Assembly (NCBI GenBank): GCA_005880805.1
Contig: VBFZ01000127.1
Coordinates: forward strand, 1 to 14,842
DNA from: Chloroflexota bacterium
GTDB lineage: Bacteria > Chloroflexota > Limnocylindria > Limnocylindrales > CSP1-4
DNA length: 14,842 bases
Direction: 5' to 3'
The notes under the pieces were generated by a model. That model did no database searches. It was not told the origin of the DNA and saw nothing but the letters and a program-made list of their open reading frames with translations. The translations under genes were made by a program, and so were the position numbers. Of the stretch, positions 1 through 6,598 are shown piece by piece. Each line of letters starts with the position of its first letter. Position 1 is the stretch's first letter.

Positions 1-281
1 CAGGCCGGCTGAGCTTCAGCTGGCGGCTCGTCCTCGCACCGCCGGAGGCGCTCGAAACCGTCGTCGTCCACGAGCTCGCGCACCTGCGCGTGTTCGGACA
101 CGGCCACAAATTCTGGGACCTCGTTGCCGGCCGCCGACCCGACCACCGTGCCTGGCGTAGGTGGCTCCACGACCACTCCACGGAGCTGCACTCGGCGGTC
201 GGTCGCGGAGATCGGGCGGGCGTAGTGAGCGCCGAACCCGAGGCTGCGCGGCTGGGGGAGCCAGATGAGGCGATCGCCTGA
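1..281 (+). CDS. YgjP-type zinc metallopeptidase (DUF45), 3' fragment
   Basis: This is the C-terminal part of a gene that begins before the window; the frame is open from base 3 to the TGA ending at 281. The visible protein carries the zinc-binding signature VVHELAHL, followed after a short spacer by GHGHKFW. This gives the HExxH...H-x-x-x-FW arrangement of the YgjP/DUF45 (M48-like) metallopeptidases. The two histidines and the downstream histidine are the expected zinc ligands and the Glu the catalytic base. After RRWLHDH the tail (about 30 residues) is variable. The family is predicted to be cytosolic and its substrate is generally unknown. The motif makes the family call secure; a physiological role is not inferable from the fragment. 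Confidence 0.85.
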   Translation, partial: GRLSFSWRLVLAPPEALETVVVHELAHLRVFGHGHKFWDLVAGRRPDHRAWRRWLHDHSTELHSAVGRGDRAGVVSAEPEAARLGEPDEAIA

Positions 282-370
282 CGGTCAGCAAATGAGACGA
301 AGGGGGTGGCTGTCGACGAAGGGCTGACGGACTCCGCGTAACGAACCAAAAACCGAGGGAGAGGATCAGC

Positions 371-775
371 ATGCTTACGCTGGACCTGAACTGGGCGGCG
401 GTGCTGGTGGCCGCTGCCGCGAACGTCATCATCGGCTTTCTGTGGTACTCCCCGCCCGCATTCGGCACGCGCTGGATGGAGCTCATCGGCCGTCGCCAGG
501 AGGACCTGGCCGCCGCCGGGCCGTACTACGCACTCACGATCGTCGGTGCTCTCATCTCATCGTTCGTCATCGCGACCATCATTCACGCGATCGGGGCAAC
601 CACCTTTGCCACCGGCTTCCAGGTCGGCTTTCTGGGATGGCTGGGCTTCACGTTCCCGGCCACCATGGCGGACTACCTCTTTGCCGGCCGGTCGAGCCGG
701 CTGTGGCTCATCAATAACTCCTACACCCTCATCGTGTTCCTGGTCATGGGCATGATCCTGGCCGGCTGGCGCTGA
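371..775 (+). CDS. DUF1761-type small integral membrane protein
   Basis: A 134-residue protein with about four hydrophobic segments: roughly residues 6-26, 50-72, 78-98 and 112-132. The N-terminal pattern (LNWAAVLVAAAANVIIGFLW followed by YSP and a W-M pair) and the C-terminal NNSYTLIVFLVMGMIL are typical of the DUF1761 family of unknown function. The ATG at 371 is preceded by a good ribosome binding site (GGGAGAGGA, 5-6 nt before the start), which fixes the start. It stands alone between the metallopeptidase fragment and the MarR operon. I see no partner gene and propose no function beyond an inner membrane protein. Confidence 0.75.
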   Translation: MLTLDLNWAAVLVAAAANVIIGFLWYSPPAFGTRWMELIGRRQEDLAAAGPYYALTIVGALISSFVIATIIHAIGATTFATGFQVGFLGWLGFTFPATMADYLFAGRSSRLWLINNSYTLIVFLVMGMILAGWR

Positions 776-787
776 CTCTCATGAGGT

Positions 788-842
788 GGCGAGGTCGCTC
801 CCGGGGACCACCGCCAAGGCTGAGGTCGGCAGGGCTGAGGTC
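788..842. repeat. Direct repeats GGC(T)GAGGTC upstream of the MarR promoter
   Basis: GGCTGAGGTC occurs at 818-827 and again at 833-842, 15 nt apart. A shorter version lacking the T (GGCGAGGTC) lies at 788-796, 30 nt upstream of the first full copy. The copies lie just upstream of the predicted MarR promoter. They could be an activator site array or chance in GC-rich DNA. Confidence 0.3.
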
Positions 843-848
843 CGCTGT

Positions 849-878
849 TTGACAGACGTCTAATGGGACGCTTATTGT
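849..878 (+). promoter_or_regulatory. Predicted sigma-70 type promoter and operator of the marR-drrAB operon
   Basis: A perfect -35 hexamer TTGACA (849-854) is followed after 18 nt by TATTGT (873-878), a 4/6 match to the -10 consensus. An 8-bp perfect palindrome AGACGTCT (854-861) overlaps the end of the -35 box, where a dimeric MarR repressor could act on its own promoter. Transcription would start near 885, only about 4 nt before the TTG at 889. The -35 box is seen directly; the operator role is inference. Confidence 0.5.
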
Positions 879-888
879 TTGTGTCGCA

Positions 889-1428
889 TTGACTATCAAG
901 GCCGAGCCAGATACCCGCGCCAGAACCAGGGCGCCCACTGCGCTCGCTCGCGAGACCCTGATGTCCGAGCTCGCGAGCGAGATGAGCTTCTGGCGCGGTC
1001 GCGATCGGCGCGCCGCATTCGAGCAGTGGGTCCGTGGGCAGCTGAGCATGCTGCATCTCCACGTCCTCACGATTCTCGAGGCAGAGGGGGCGCTCGCGAT
1101 GAGCCACCTCGCCGATCGCCTCGACGTGTCGGTCGCCAGCGTGACCGGCATCGTGGAGCGAATGGAGCGCGGCGGCCTGGTACGGAGGGTCAGAGGGACG
1201 CCTGAAGACCTGCGCATCGTTCGAGTCGAGCTGACGGACATGGGCCGGGAGGTGTTTGCCGGCCTGGAGACGCGGCGCCGCGAGATGACGTCCCGCCTCC
1301 TCGCCGAGCTGGCGACCGGCGACCTCAAGGCGCTCCTGCAGGGCTTCCGCGCCTTGCACGCGGCCCGGCTGCGCCTTCACGAGCGCGAACTGTCCGGCGG
1401 CCCGGAATGGCCGGCCGAATCGAGATGA
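889..1428 (+). CDS. MarR-family winged-helix transcriptional regulator
   Basis: A 179-residue protein if started at TTG 889. The centre holds a winged helix-turn-helix: MSHLADRLDVSVASVTGIVE is the HTH with its recognition helix, followed by RMERGGLVRRV and the wing RGTPEDLRIVRVELT. The flanking helices (LARETLMSELASEM and the C-terminal LLAELATGDLKALLQGFRAL) form the MarR dimer interface. The ATG at 961 would give a more typical 155 residues but would cut the first predicted helix and has no ribosome binding site. The TTG lies about 4 nt after the predicted transcription start, consistent with leaderless translation. The gene ends 8 nt before the ABC ATPase, so it probably controls this exporter, with an unknown ligand. 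Family confident; start uncertain. Confidence 0.85.
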   Translation: MTIKAEPDTRARTRAPTALARETLMSELASEMSFWRGRDRRAAFEQWVRGQLSMLHLHVLTILEAEGALAMSHLADRLDVSVASVTGIVERMERGGLVRRVRGTPEDLRIVRVELTDMGREVFAGLETRRREMTSRLLAELATGDLKALLQGFRALHAARLRLHERELSGGPEWPAESR

Positions 1429-1436
1429 GGGGACCG

Positions 1437-2423
1437 ATGGATCAACCAGTGGCAATTGCGGCCGAAGGCCTCGTGAAAAAGTTCGGCGAGATCGAGGCCG
1501 TCAAGGGCATCGACCTGTCCGTCAGGACGGGCGAGATCTTCGGTTTCCTCGGGCCAAACGGGGCGGGCAAGTCCACCACGATCAACATCCTCTGCACGCT
1601 CATGAAGGCAACCGCCGGCAATGCCGCGGTTGCAGGCGTCGACGTCGAGCGCGATCCGGCCGGTGTGCGGTCACGGATCGGCCTCGTGTTCCAGGACCCG
1701 TCGCTCGATCAGCAGCTGACCGCCCGCGAGAACCTGGAGTTCCACGCGTTCATGTACAACGTCCCGGCCGCCGTGCGCGGGCAGCGGATCGCGGAAGTCC
1801 TGGAGATGGTGGATCTCGCCGACCGGGCGAACTCGATCGTGATGACGTTTTCCGGCGGGATGCGGCGCAGGCTCGAGATCGCCCGAGGCATCCTCCACAC
1901 GCCGACCGTGCTTTTCCTCGACGAGCCCACGATCGGCCTGGATCCGCAGACGCGGCGCCACATCTGGAGCTACCTCGAGGCGCTGCGCGACCGCGAGAAG
2001 ATCACGATCTTCATGACCACCCACTACATGGATGAGGCGGAGTACTGCGACCGCATCGCGATCATCGACCACGGCTCGATCGTGGGCCTGGGCACACCCG
2101 ACGAGCTGAAGGCCACCGTTGGCGGCGACGTCGTCACGATCACGACGGCCGACAACCACGCCGCCGCGACGGAGCTGTCGGAGCGGTTCCAGCTCGCCCC
2201 GATGGTCGACAACGGCACGCTCCGTGTGGAGGTCGACGACGGTGCAGGCTTCGTTCCTCGCCTGGTGCGGGAGCTCAGCGTGCCGGTCGAGTCGGTGGCA
2301 TTCCGCCGGCCGAGCCTCGATGACGTGTTCCTGAAGCTGACCGGACGAGCGATCCGGGAAGAGGAAGCGGGCCCCAAGGACATGCTGCGGATGATGGGCC
2401 GCGCGTGGGGAGGACGACGATGA
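1437..2423 (+). CDS. DrrA-type ABC transporter ATP-binding protein
   Basis: A 328-residue ATPase subunit of an ABC-2 drug or lipid exporter. It has Walker A GPNGAGKST (about residues 39-47), signature FSGGMRRR (138-145), Walker B VLFLDEPT (158-165) and the H-loop histidine in MTTHYMDEAE (H196). A C-terminal extension contains RRPSLDDVFLKLTGRA, typical of the daunorubicin-resistance DrrA subfamily. The ATG at 1437 was chosen because GAGGGG lies just upstream; in-frame ATGs at 1407 and 1425 overlap marR and lack such a site. It overlaps the next permease gene by ATGA. All catalytic motifs are intact, so it should be active. The substrate cannot be read from sequence; control by MarR suggests a toxic or signalling small molecule. 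Confidence 0.93.
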   Translation: MDQPVAIAAEGLVKKFGEIEAVKGIDLSVRTGEIFGFLGPNGAGKSTTINILCTLMKATAGNAAVAGVDVERDPAGVRSRIGLVFQDPSLDQQLTARENLEFHAFMYNVPAAVRGQRIAEVLEMVDLADRANSIVMTFSGGMRRRLEIARGILHTPTVLFLDEPTIGLDPQTRRHIWSYLEALRDREKITIFMTTHYMDEAEYCDRIAIIDHGSIVGLGTPDELKATVGGDVVTITTADNHAAATELSERFQLAPMVDNGTLRVEVDDGAGFVPRLVRELSVPVESVAFRRPSLDDVFLKLTGRAIREEEAGPKDMLRMMGRAWGGRR

Positions 2424-3274
2424 GTGAAACGGTTGTCAGCGCGCCTGCGGTCCGTCGGCGAGGCGCGGCATCGGCGGCCTGGTCGAATGCCCGGGCGGTC
2501 TACATCATCTGGTACCGCGACGTGCTGCGGTACTCCCGGGAGCGGGCGCAGGTCGTCGCGTCGCTCGCCCAGCCATTGCTGTATCTGATCATCTTCGGGA
2601 CCGGGCTCAGCTCGGCCATCGGCGGCGCCCGCTTCGGGCCCAGTGGCGCCAACTACCAGACGTTCATCTACCCCGGGATCATCGGGATGACGATCCTGTT
2701 CACCTCGATCTTCGGGGCGATGTCGGTCGTCTGGGACCGCGAGTTCGGCTTCCTCAAGGAAGTGCTGGTCGCACCGATCGATCGCTCTGCTGTCGCGATC
2801 GGCAAGACACTGGGCGGCGCGACCCGCGCCATGATCCAGGGCCTGCTCCTGCTCGTGCTCGCGCCTCTTATCGGCGTCGCGCTCAGCGTGGGCAGCATCC
2901 TGGGCATCGTCGTCCTGGCGTTCATCCTCGCCTTCGCGCTGTCCGCGCTCGGCGTGGCACTCGCGGCCCGGATGCGCTCGATGCAGGGCTTCCAGGTCGT
3001 CATGAACTTCCTGATGCTGCCGATGTTCTTCCTGTCGGGGGCCCTGTTCCCGCTCAGCGGCCTGCCCGACTGGATGACGATCCTGACGCGCCTCGATCCG
3101 GCGACCTACGGGATGGACGCGCTACGACGCGCGGTCCTGGGATCGGCGGCCGACCCCCTCGGCGTCAGCCTGTTCGGTCAGATCGTCCCGATCTGGCTCG
3201 AGGCGCTGATTCTGATCGCGTTCGGCCTGGTGATGCTTGGCCTCGCCGTGCGCAGCTTCCAGGTCCGAGACTAG
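2420..3274 (+). CDS. ABC-2 type transporter permease (DrrB-like)
   Basis: A 284-residue membrane protein that pairs with the DrrA-type ATPase. Start ATG 2420 overlaps the ATPase stop (ATGA) and follows GGGGAGGACG, indicating translational coupling. After a polar N-terminus come YSRERAQVVASLAQPLLYLI and about six hydrophobic segments, including FIYPGIIGMTILFTSIFGAM, LLLLVLAPLIGVALSVGSI and MNFLMLPMFFLSGALFPLSG. The phrase FLSGALFPLSGLPDW and the following LDPATYGMDALR are characteristic of ABC-2 permeases of the DrrB/NodJ type. It should form the membrane channel of the exporter as a dimer. It is the last gene of the marR operon and faces a convergent exporter unit. Confidence 0.92.
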   Translation: MSETVVSAPAVRRRGAASAAWSNARAVYIIWYRDVLRYSRERAQVVASLAQPLLYLIIFGTGLSSAIGGARFGPSGANYQTFIYPGIIGMTILFTSIFGAMSVVWDREFGFLKEVLVAPIDRSAVAIGKTLGGATRAMIQGLLLLVLAPLIGVALSVGSILGIVVLAFILAFALSALGVALAARMRSMQGFQVVMNFLMLPMFFLSGALFPLSGLPDWMTILTRLDPATYGMDALRRAVLGSAADPLGVSLFGQIVPIWLEALILIAFGLVMLGLAVRSFQVRD

Positions 3275-3286
3275 GACGCTCGCAAG

Positions 3287-3306
3287 CCGGCGCATTTTTG
3301 CACCGG
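3287..3306. terminator. Hairpin between convergent ABC operons, possible bidirectional terminator
   Basis: CCGGCGCA (3287-3294) and TGCACCGG (3299-3306) form an 8-bp stem with one mismatch around a TTTT loop. It lies 12 nt after the drrB-like stop and 34 nt past the stop of the convergent permease. No T-run follows on either strand, so it would be a weak or atypical terminator. Confidence 0.4.
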
Positions 3307-3339
3307 GCCACGAGCCCCCGGATTCGACAGAGCGCTCCG

Positions 3340-4140
3340 TCAACCGGAAATGTCGGCCCGCTCGGTGAACAGCGCAGCGACGAACAGCGAGCCGAACAGC
3401 CATGCGAGGACGACCCACAGGGCCAGGCCTGGCTCGAGGCGCTGGATGATGCCGCCGCCCCCGGTCCCGGCGTTCTCGACCACCGCGGTCGCGGCGTTGA
3501 ATGGCAGGTACTTGACGATGTCGGGCAGGAAGATGCTCGCGAACTGCTCGCCGAAGTAGAGCGCGATGCCGGCCCCGATGCCGGCCAGCTGACTTCGCGC
3601 GAGCGTCGCGACGGTGAACCCCAGCGCACCTTCCTCGACCACCGCGATCCACGAGCGCCCGAACTGGTCGGGTAACCGACCGAGGGCGTCCGAATTGCTC
3701 AGGCCGGATGTCGAGATGCCCGCCAGGCTCGCGCCGACGACCGCCATCAGCGTCCCCACGAGGAACGCGAGCACGAGTCCTACTCCGATCAACAGGGCGA
3801 CCGATGCAAACGTCAGCAGCGCATACCGGCTTCGGCTTTCGCCCCTCGCGACGGCTGCCTTGAGGGTGCCCCAGTTCCACTCCGACCCCGCGACCGCGGC
3901 CCCGTAGATCACCGCGATCAGGCCACCCAGGCCGAGGATGAACGAGAGGATCAGCGTGTACGCCTGGGGAAACGTGACGAGGAGCAGCGCCGCGGCGCCA
4001 TTGGGTCGCTCCGCGGTCTGCTTCGCCGTGGCCCCAACCGCGATCAGGATCAGGCTGAGAAGCCCGGCAAGGAGTCCGACCGAGACGTAGCTGGCCGGCC
4101 GGCGGACGAGCTTGCGGAGCCCCGCGACGAACAGCCTCAT
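3340..4140 (-). CDS. ABC-2 family transporter permease
   Basis: A 266-residue hydrophobic protein starting at the ATG at 4140, which overlaps the stop of the upstream ATPase gene (ATGA). Predicted membrane segments include VSVGLLAGLLSLILIAVGA, YTLILSFILGLGGLIAVIYG, FASVALLIGVGLVLAFLVGT, an internal segment around ARSQLAGIGAGIALYFGEQF and a C-terminal LALWVVLAWLFGSLFVAALF. The GSEWNWGTLKAAVARGESR stretch after the second segment matches the cytoplasmic loop of BcrB/NatB-like ABC-2 permeases. It forms the channel of the second exporter in the window. The substrate is unknown, and the sequence is clearly different from the drrB-like permease, so it is not a recent duplicate. Confidence 0.88.
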   Translation of the reverse strand: MRLFVAGLRKLVRRPASYVSVGLLAGLLSLILIAVGATAKQTAERPNGAAALLLVTFPQAYTLILSFILGLGGLIAVIYGAAVAGSEWNWGTLKAAVARGESRSRYALLTFASVALLIGVGLVLAFLVGTLMAVVGASLAGISTSGLSNSDALGRLPDQFGRSWIAVVEEGALGFTVATLARSQLAGIGAGIALYFGEQFASIFLPDIVKYLPFNAATAVVENAGTGGGGIIQRLEPGLALWVVLAWLFGSLFVAALFTERADISG

Positions 4141-5159
4141 TGCGGATCCTGCCCACTCGTTTGGCCGGCAACGGTGGTTGCCCCCGCCGACCCGAACGAT
4201 CGTTGGCCGTCGCCCGTCGGCGTTGCCCCGGTGAGCTCGAGGAAAACCGACTCGAGGTCGGTCTCGGCCGTCAGCGCGGAGGCATAGATCCCGGCCTGGG
4301 CAAGCGACCGATTGATCTCGGACGCCCGGTCGCCTTCGACGGCCACAGAGAGCCAGCCGTCATCCGAGGTCGAGCCCTGGACCGCCCGAAAGCCGCCGCC
4401 CTCGAGCCTCGCCAACGCGGCACCGACCTCGTCCTGTTTCACCCGCACGCGCACGCGGCCCCGGCTCGTGAGCAGCTCCTCGATCGGTCCCTCGCGGACG
4501 AGCCGCCCCTGGGCAATGATGCCAACGATGTCGGCGAGCTGGCGGACTTCGCCAAGGATGTGGCTCGAGACGAAGACCGTCTTGCCAGCCGAGGCGAGGT
4601 TGCGCAGCGTGTCCCGCATCGCGACGATGCCTGCAGGGTCCAGGCCGTTGGCGGGCTCGTCGAGCAGCAGGAGCTTTGGGTCGCTCAGGAGAGCGGCTGC
4701 GATTCCCAGTCGCTGCTTCATGCCGAGCGAGTACGTGGAAACGCGGTCGCGGGCGCGTTCGGTCAGCCCGACCACCTCCAGCAGCTCGTCAACGCGACTC
4801 CAGGGCGTTGGCGCGCCGGTCGCCGCCAGCGCGCGCAGGTTCTCGCGGCCGGACAGGAACGGATAGAACGCGGGCGCCTCGATGAGCGCCCCCACCTCGA
4901 ACAGGCGCCGCCGATCGCCCTGGCCGAAGGGGCGTCCGAGCAGCTCGATCGTCCCCGAATCCGCGTGGATCAGGCCGGTCAGCAGACGCATCGTCGTGGT
5001 CTTGCCGGCACCGTTCGGGCCCAGGAAGCCGTAGACGACGCCGTTCGGCACGGACAGGTCCAGACCCGCGAGGGCCACCCGCGGTCCATATCGCTTGTGG
5101 AGTGCCCGGGTAGCGACCGCCAGCCCGCTCGAGCCGGCCGTCGTTGCAGTTGCAGTCAA
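4137..5159 (-). CDS. ABC transporter ATP-binding protein (BcrA/CcmA-like)
   Basis: A 340-residue ATPase. From the chosen start it has Walker A GPNGAGKTT (about 47-55), signature YSLGMKQR (143-150), Walker B LLLLDEPA (163-170) and the H-loop SSHILGEV (H200). A C-terminal domain ending in ESVFLELTG is typical of ABC-2 exporter ATPases. A TTG at 5159 is chosen as start because GGAGGAGGG lies immediately upstream on the minus strand. Extending the frame further would run through the tRNA-Ala gene, whose antisense translation gives the spurious VAQLEEHRVRIAGVRGSSPL. It overlaps the permease by 4 nt and forms a two-gene exporter operon 57 nt downstream of the tRNA. Substrate unknown; bacitracin-type or peptide export is only a family possibility. 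Confidence 0.92.
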   Translation of the reverse strand: MTATATTAGSSGLAVATRALHKRYGPRVALAGLDLSVPNGVVYGFLGPNGAGKTTTMRLLTGLIHADSGTIELLGRPFGQGDRRRLFEVGALIEAPAFYPFLSGRENLRALAATGAPTPWSRVDELLEVVGLTERARDRVSTYSLGMKQRLGIAAALLSDPKLLLLDEPANGLDPAGIVAMRDTLRNLASAGKTVFVSSHILGEVRQLADIVGIIAQGRLVREGPIEELLTSRGRVRVRVKQDEVGAALARLEGGGFRAVQGSTSDDGWLSVAVEGDRASEINRSLAQAGIYASALTAETDLESVFLELTGATPTGDGQRSFGSAGATTVAGQTSGQDPQ

Positions 5160-5215
5160 GCGCCCTCCTCCGGCGCTGTCGTTCGAGCGCGGCGGATCGT
5201 CATGTTGAGAGGGAA

Positions 5216-5291
5216 TGGTGGAGATGAGGGGACTCGAACCCCTGACCCCCGCGATGCGAACGCGGTGCTCTTCCAGCTGAGCTACATCCCC
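5216..5291 (-). tRNA. tRNA-Ala (anticodon CGC)
   Basis: On the minus strand the gene runs from GGGGATG at 5291 to the discriminator A at 5219, followed by an encoded CCA (5218-5216). The acceptor stem GGGGATG/CATCTCC contains the G3:U70 wobble pair that is the alanine identity determinant. The D-arm is GCTC..GAGC. The anticodon arm is CCGCG-TTCGCAT-CGCGG with anticodon CGC, which reads GCG alanine codons. The T-arm is AGGGG-TTCGAGT-CCCCT. All stems pair and the length without CCA is 73 nt. A CGC isoacceptor fits a genome rich in GCG codons. Confidence 0.97.
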
Positions 5292-5325
5292 ACGACAGGG
5301 CGCGGCCCCGGCTCGGACCCGGCCG

Positions 5326-5331
5326 AGTGTA
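5326..5331 (-). promoter_or_regulatory. Possible -10 element of the tRNA-Ala gene
   Basis: On the minus strand TACACT (5331-5326) matches TATAAT at 4 of 6 positions. It would start transcription near 5319, about 28 nt before the mature 5' end. No recognisable -35 hexamer lies at the right distance, so the call is weak. Confidence 0.3.
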
Positions 5332-5355
5332 GCACGGCTCAGGCGCCCTCCGCCC

Positions 5356-5383
5356 TTGACCAATCGAACACATGTTCTATTAT
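5356..5383 (+). promoter_or_regulatory. imuA promoter, -35 and -10
   Basis: TTGACC (5356-5361) and TATTAT (5378-5383) are 5/6 matches to the -35 and -10 consensus, separated by 16 nt. The spacer and the start of the -10 are occupied by an SOS box, the expected geometry for LexA repression. Transcription would start at about 5389-5391, coinciding with ATG 5390. Confidence 0.7.
5364..5379. promoter_or_regulatory. LexA-binding SOS box of the imuA operon
   Basis: TCGAACACATGTTCTA is a 16-bp inverted repeat with half-sites TCGAAC and GTTCTA. It fits the Gram-positive SOS consensus (CGAAC-N4-GTTC). A nearly identical box lies upstream of dnaE2 at 10600-10615. Both genes are classic members of the mycobacterial-type SOS mutagenesis regulon, which strengthens the call. 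Confidence 0.85.
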
Positions 5384-5389
5384 TCGTCC

Positions 5390-6598
5390 ATGGGCAATGG
5401 GTCGGCTGAGGTTGCTTCCGCCGTCGCGTCACTTCGCCAGCGCTGGGGTGCGGCCGCTCCCGTCATCGGCGCCCTCGCCGCTCTTCCCGAAGCGTTCCCG
5501 ACGCCCTCGGGTCTGCCCGAGCCGGTCGAGGATGCGCGTGTCGTGCGGACGGGCTTTCCGGAGCTCGACGCCATTCTCGGCCCCGGTGGCGTGCCACGCC
5601 AGGCCAGCCTCGCCGTCCTGGGCGACCACTCGAGCGGCAAGACAACGCTCGCCTTGCGACTTGCCGCGGAGGCGCAAGCAGCCGGGGGAATCGTCGGCTA
5701 CGTGGATCTCGCTCGAAGCCTGGATCCCGTCGAGGCTGTCGCTCGGGGTATCCAGCTGGAGTGGCTGGTCGTTCTCACTCCGGCCGACCTCGACGAAGGC
5801 CTGGCGATGGCCGGGGCGCTGCTGCAGGCCCGTGCCGTCGACGTCCTCCTGATCGACCTGCCGCCCGAGCGCAGGGCATCGCCCGAGCACGGGACGTCCC
5901 CCGAACGCACGCCGTCGGTCGAACCCACGCCATCGGCCGGTCCGCGCGCCAGAGACCGGCCCGGGGTTCCCGAACGCCTCCACCGTCTCGCGGCCCTCGC
6001 CCGGCGAGCAGAGACGCTGCTCGTCGTCCTCGAGCCGCCCGGACTGGCGGCACGAACGGCCGAAGCTGTGGCAGAGGCGTCGGGCCTGCGTCTCGAGCTC
6101 GCCCGGCGGTCCTGGATCCACCTCGGGCGCGACGTGGTCGGCCAGCGGACGGAGGTGGTGGTGGCTCGCAACCGCTTTGGCCCGCCGGGGCGGCGGGCAG
6201 AGCTGCGGATCCTCTACGCGGAGGGTGGCGAACGGGACGGCTGTCTCAGCCGGGAAGAGCTCCTCGTCGAGGCGGCCACCGGCTACCGAACCCACGACCA
6301 GCCCACCACCGGCCATCCCATTTCTGCCCCCACCAACGACACCGGAACGTTTGACGATGCGACTCCTCCACCTCTACTGGCCCCACCTGCCGCTCCGACT
6401 GGCCCGATCCCGCTGCGCATCCTCGGAGGAAAGCGGGCAGGCCGGCGGACCCGGGGTTTCGACCTTTCCGGACGGACCGATCGTCCTCGGCGGGCAGCCC
6501 TGGACGGCGGGGTCGGTGATCGACGCCAGCCCGGAAGCCGAAGCACTCGGCGTTCGACGGGGGATGGCGCTCGGCAACGCACACCGGCTGGCGCCTGA
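5390..6598 (+). CDS. imuA: ImuA-type RecA-like mutasome protein
   Basis: A 402-residue protein aligning to the RecA core: Walker A GDHSSGKTT (about 78-86), YVDLARSLDP (104-113) at the place of RecA DAEHALDP, and Walker B VDVLLIDLP (150-158). The glutamate of the RecA motif (E. coli E96, catalytic for ATP hydrolysis) is alanine here, so nucleotide binding may persist without efficient hydrolysis. A Pro/Ser/Arg-rich insert (about 161-192) follows Walker B. ImuA proteins work with ImuB and DnaE2 in SOS-induced translesion synthesis. The ATG at 5390 is preferred: the in-frame ATG at 5372 lies inside the SOS box, upstream of the predicted transcription start. The conserved part ends near residue 292; the last 80 residues overlap imuB out of frame and are Arg/Pro-rich, suggesting a lost stop codon or a sequence error. 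Confidence 0.85.
   Translation: MGNGSAEVASAVASLRQRWGAAAPVIGALAALPEAFPTPSGLPEPVEDARVVRTGFPELDAILGPGGVPRQASLAVLGDHSSGKTTLALRLAAEAQAAGGIVGYVDLARSLDPVEAVARGIQLEWLVVLTPADLDEGLAMAGALLQARAVDVLLIDLPPERRASPEHGTSPERTPSVEPTPSAGPRARDRPGVPERLHRLAALARRAETLLVVLEPPGLAARTAEAVAEASGLRLELARRSWIHLGRDVVGQRTEVVVARNRFGPPGRRAELRILYAEGGERDGCLSREELLVEAATGYRTHDQPTTGHPISAPTNDTGTFDDATPPPLLAPPAAPTGPIPLRILGGKRAGRRTRGFDLSGRTDRPRRAALDGGVGDRRQPGSRSTRRSTGDGARQRTPAGA

Noticed and set aside
16..486. Minus-strand open frame of 156 codons at the left edge
   Set aside because: It is antisense to the metallopeptidase HELAH motif and to the DUF1761 gene, with Arg/Pro-rich composition and no domain.
5160..5432. N-terminal extension of the second ABC ATPase upstream of TTG 5159
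   Set aside because: The extension would be translated through tRNA-Ala; TTG 5159 has a strong ribosome binding site and fits the family's length.
4140..5852. Plus-strand open frame of 570 codons across the second ABC ATPase, tRNA-Ala and imuA
   Set aside because: It is antisense to an ATPase with intact motifs, crosses a tRNA gene and overlaps imuA out of frame.
6177..6356. 60-residue N-terminal extension of ImuB
   Set aside because: The extension lies within the imuA coding region and has no homology features; ImuB-like sequence begins at ATG 6357.
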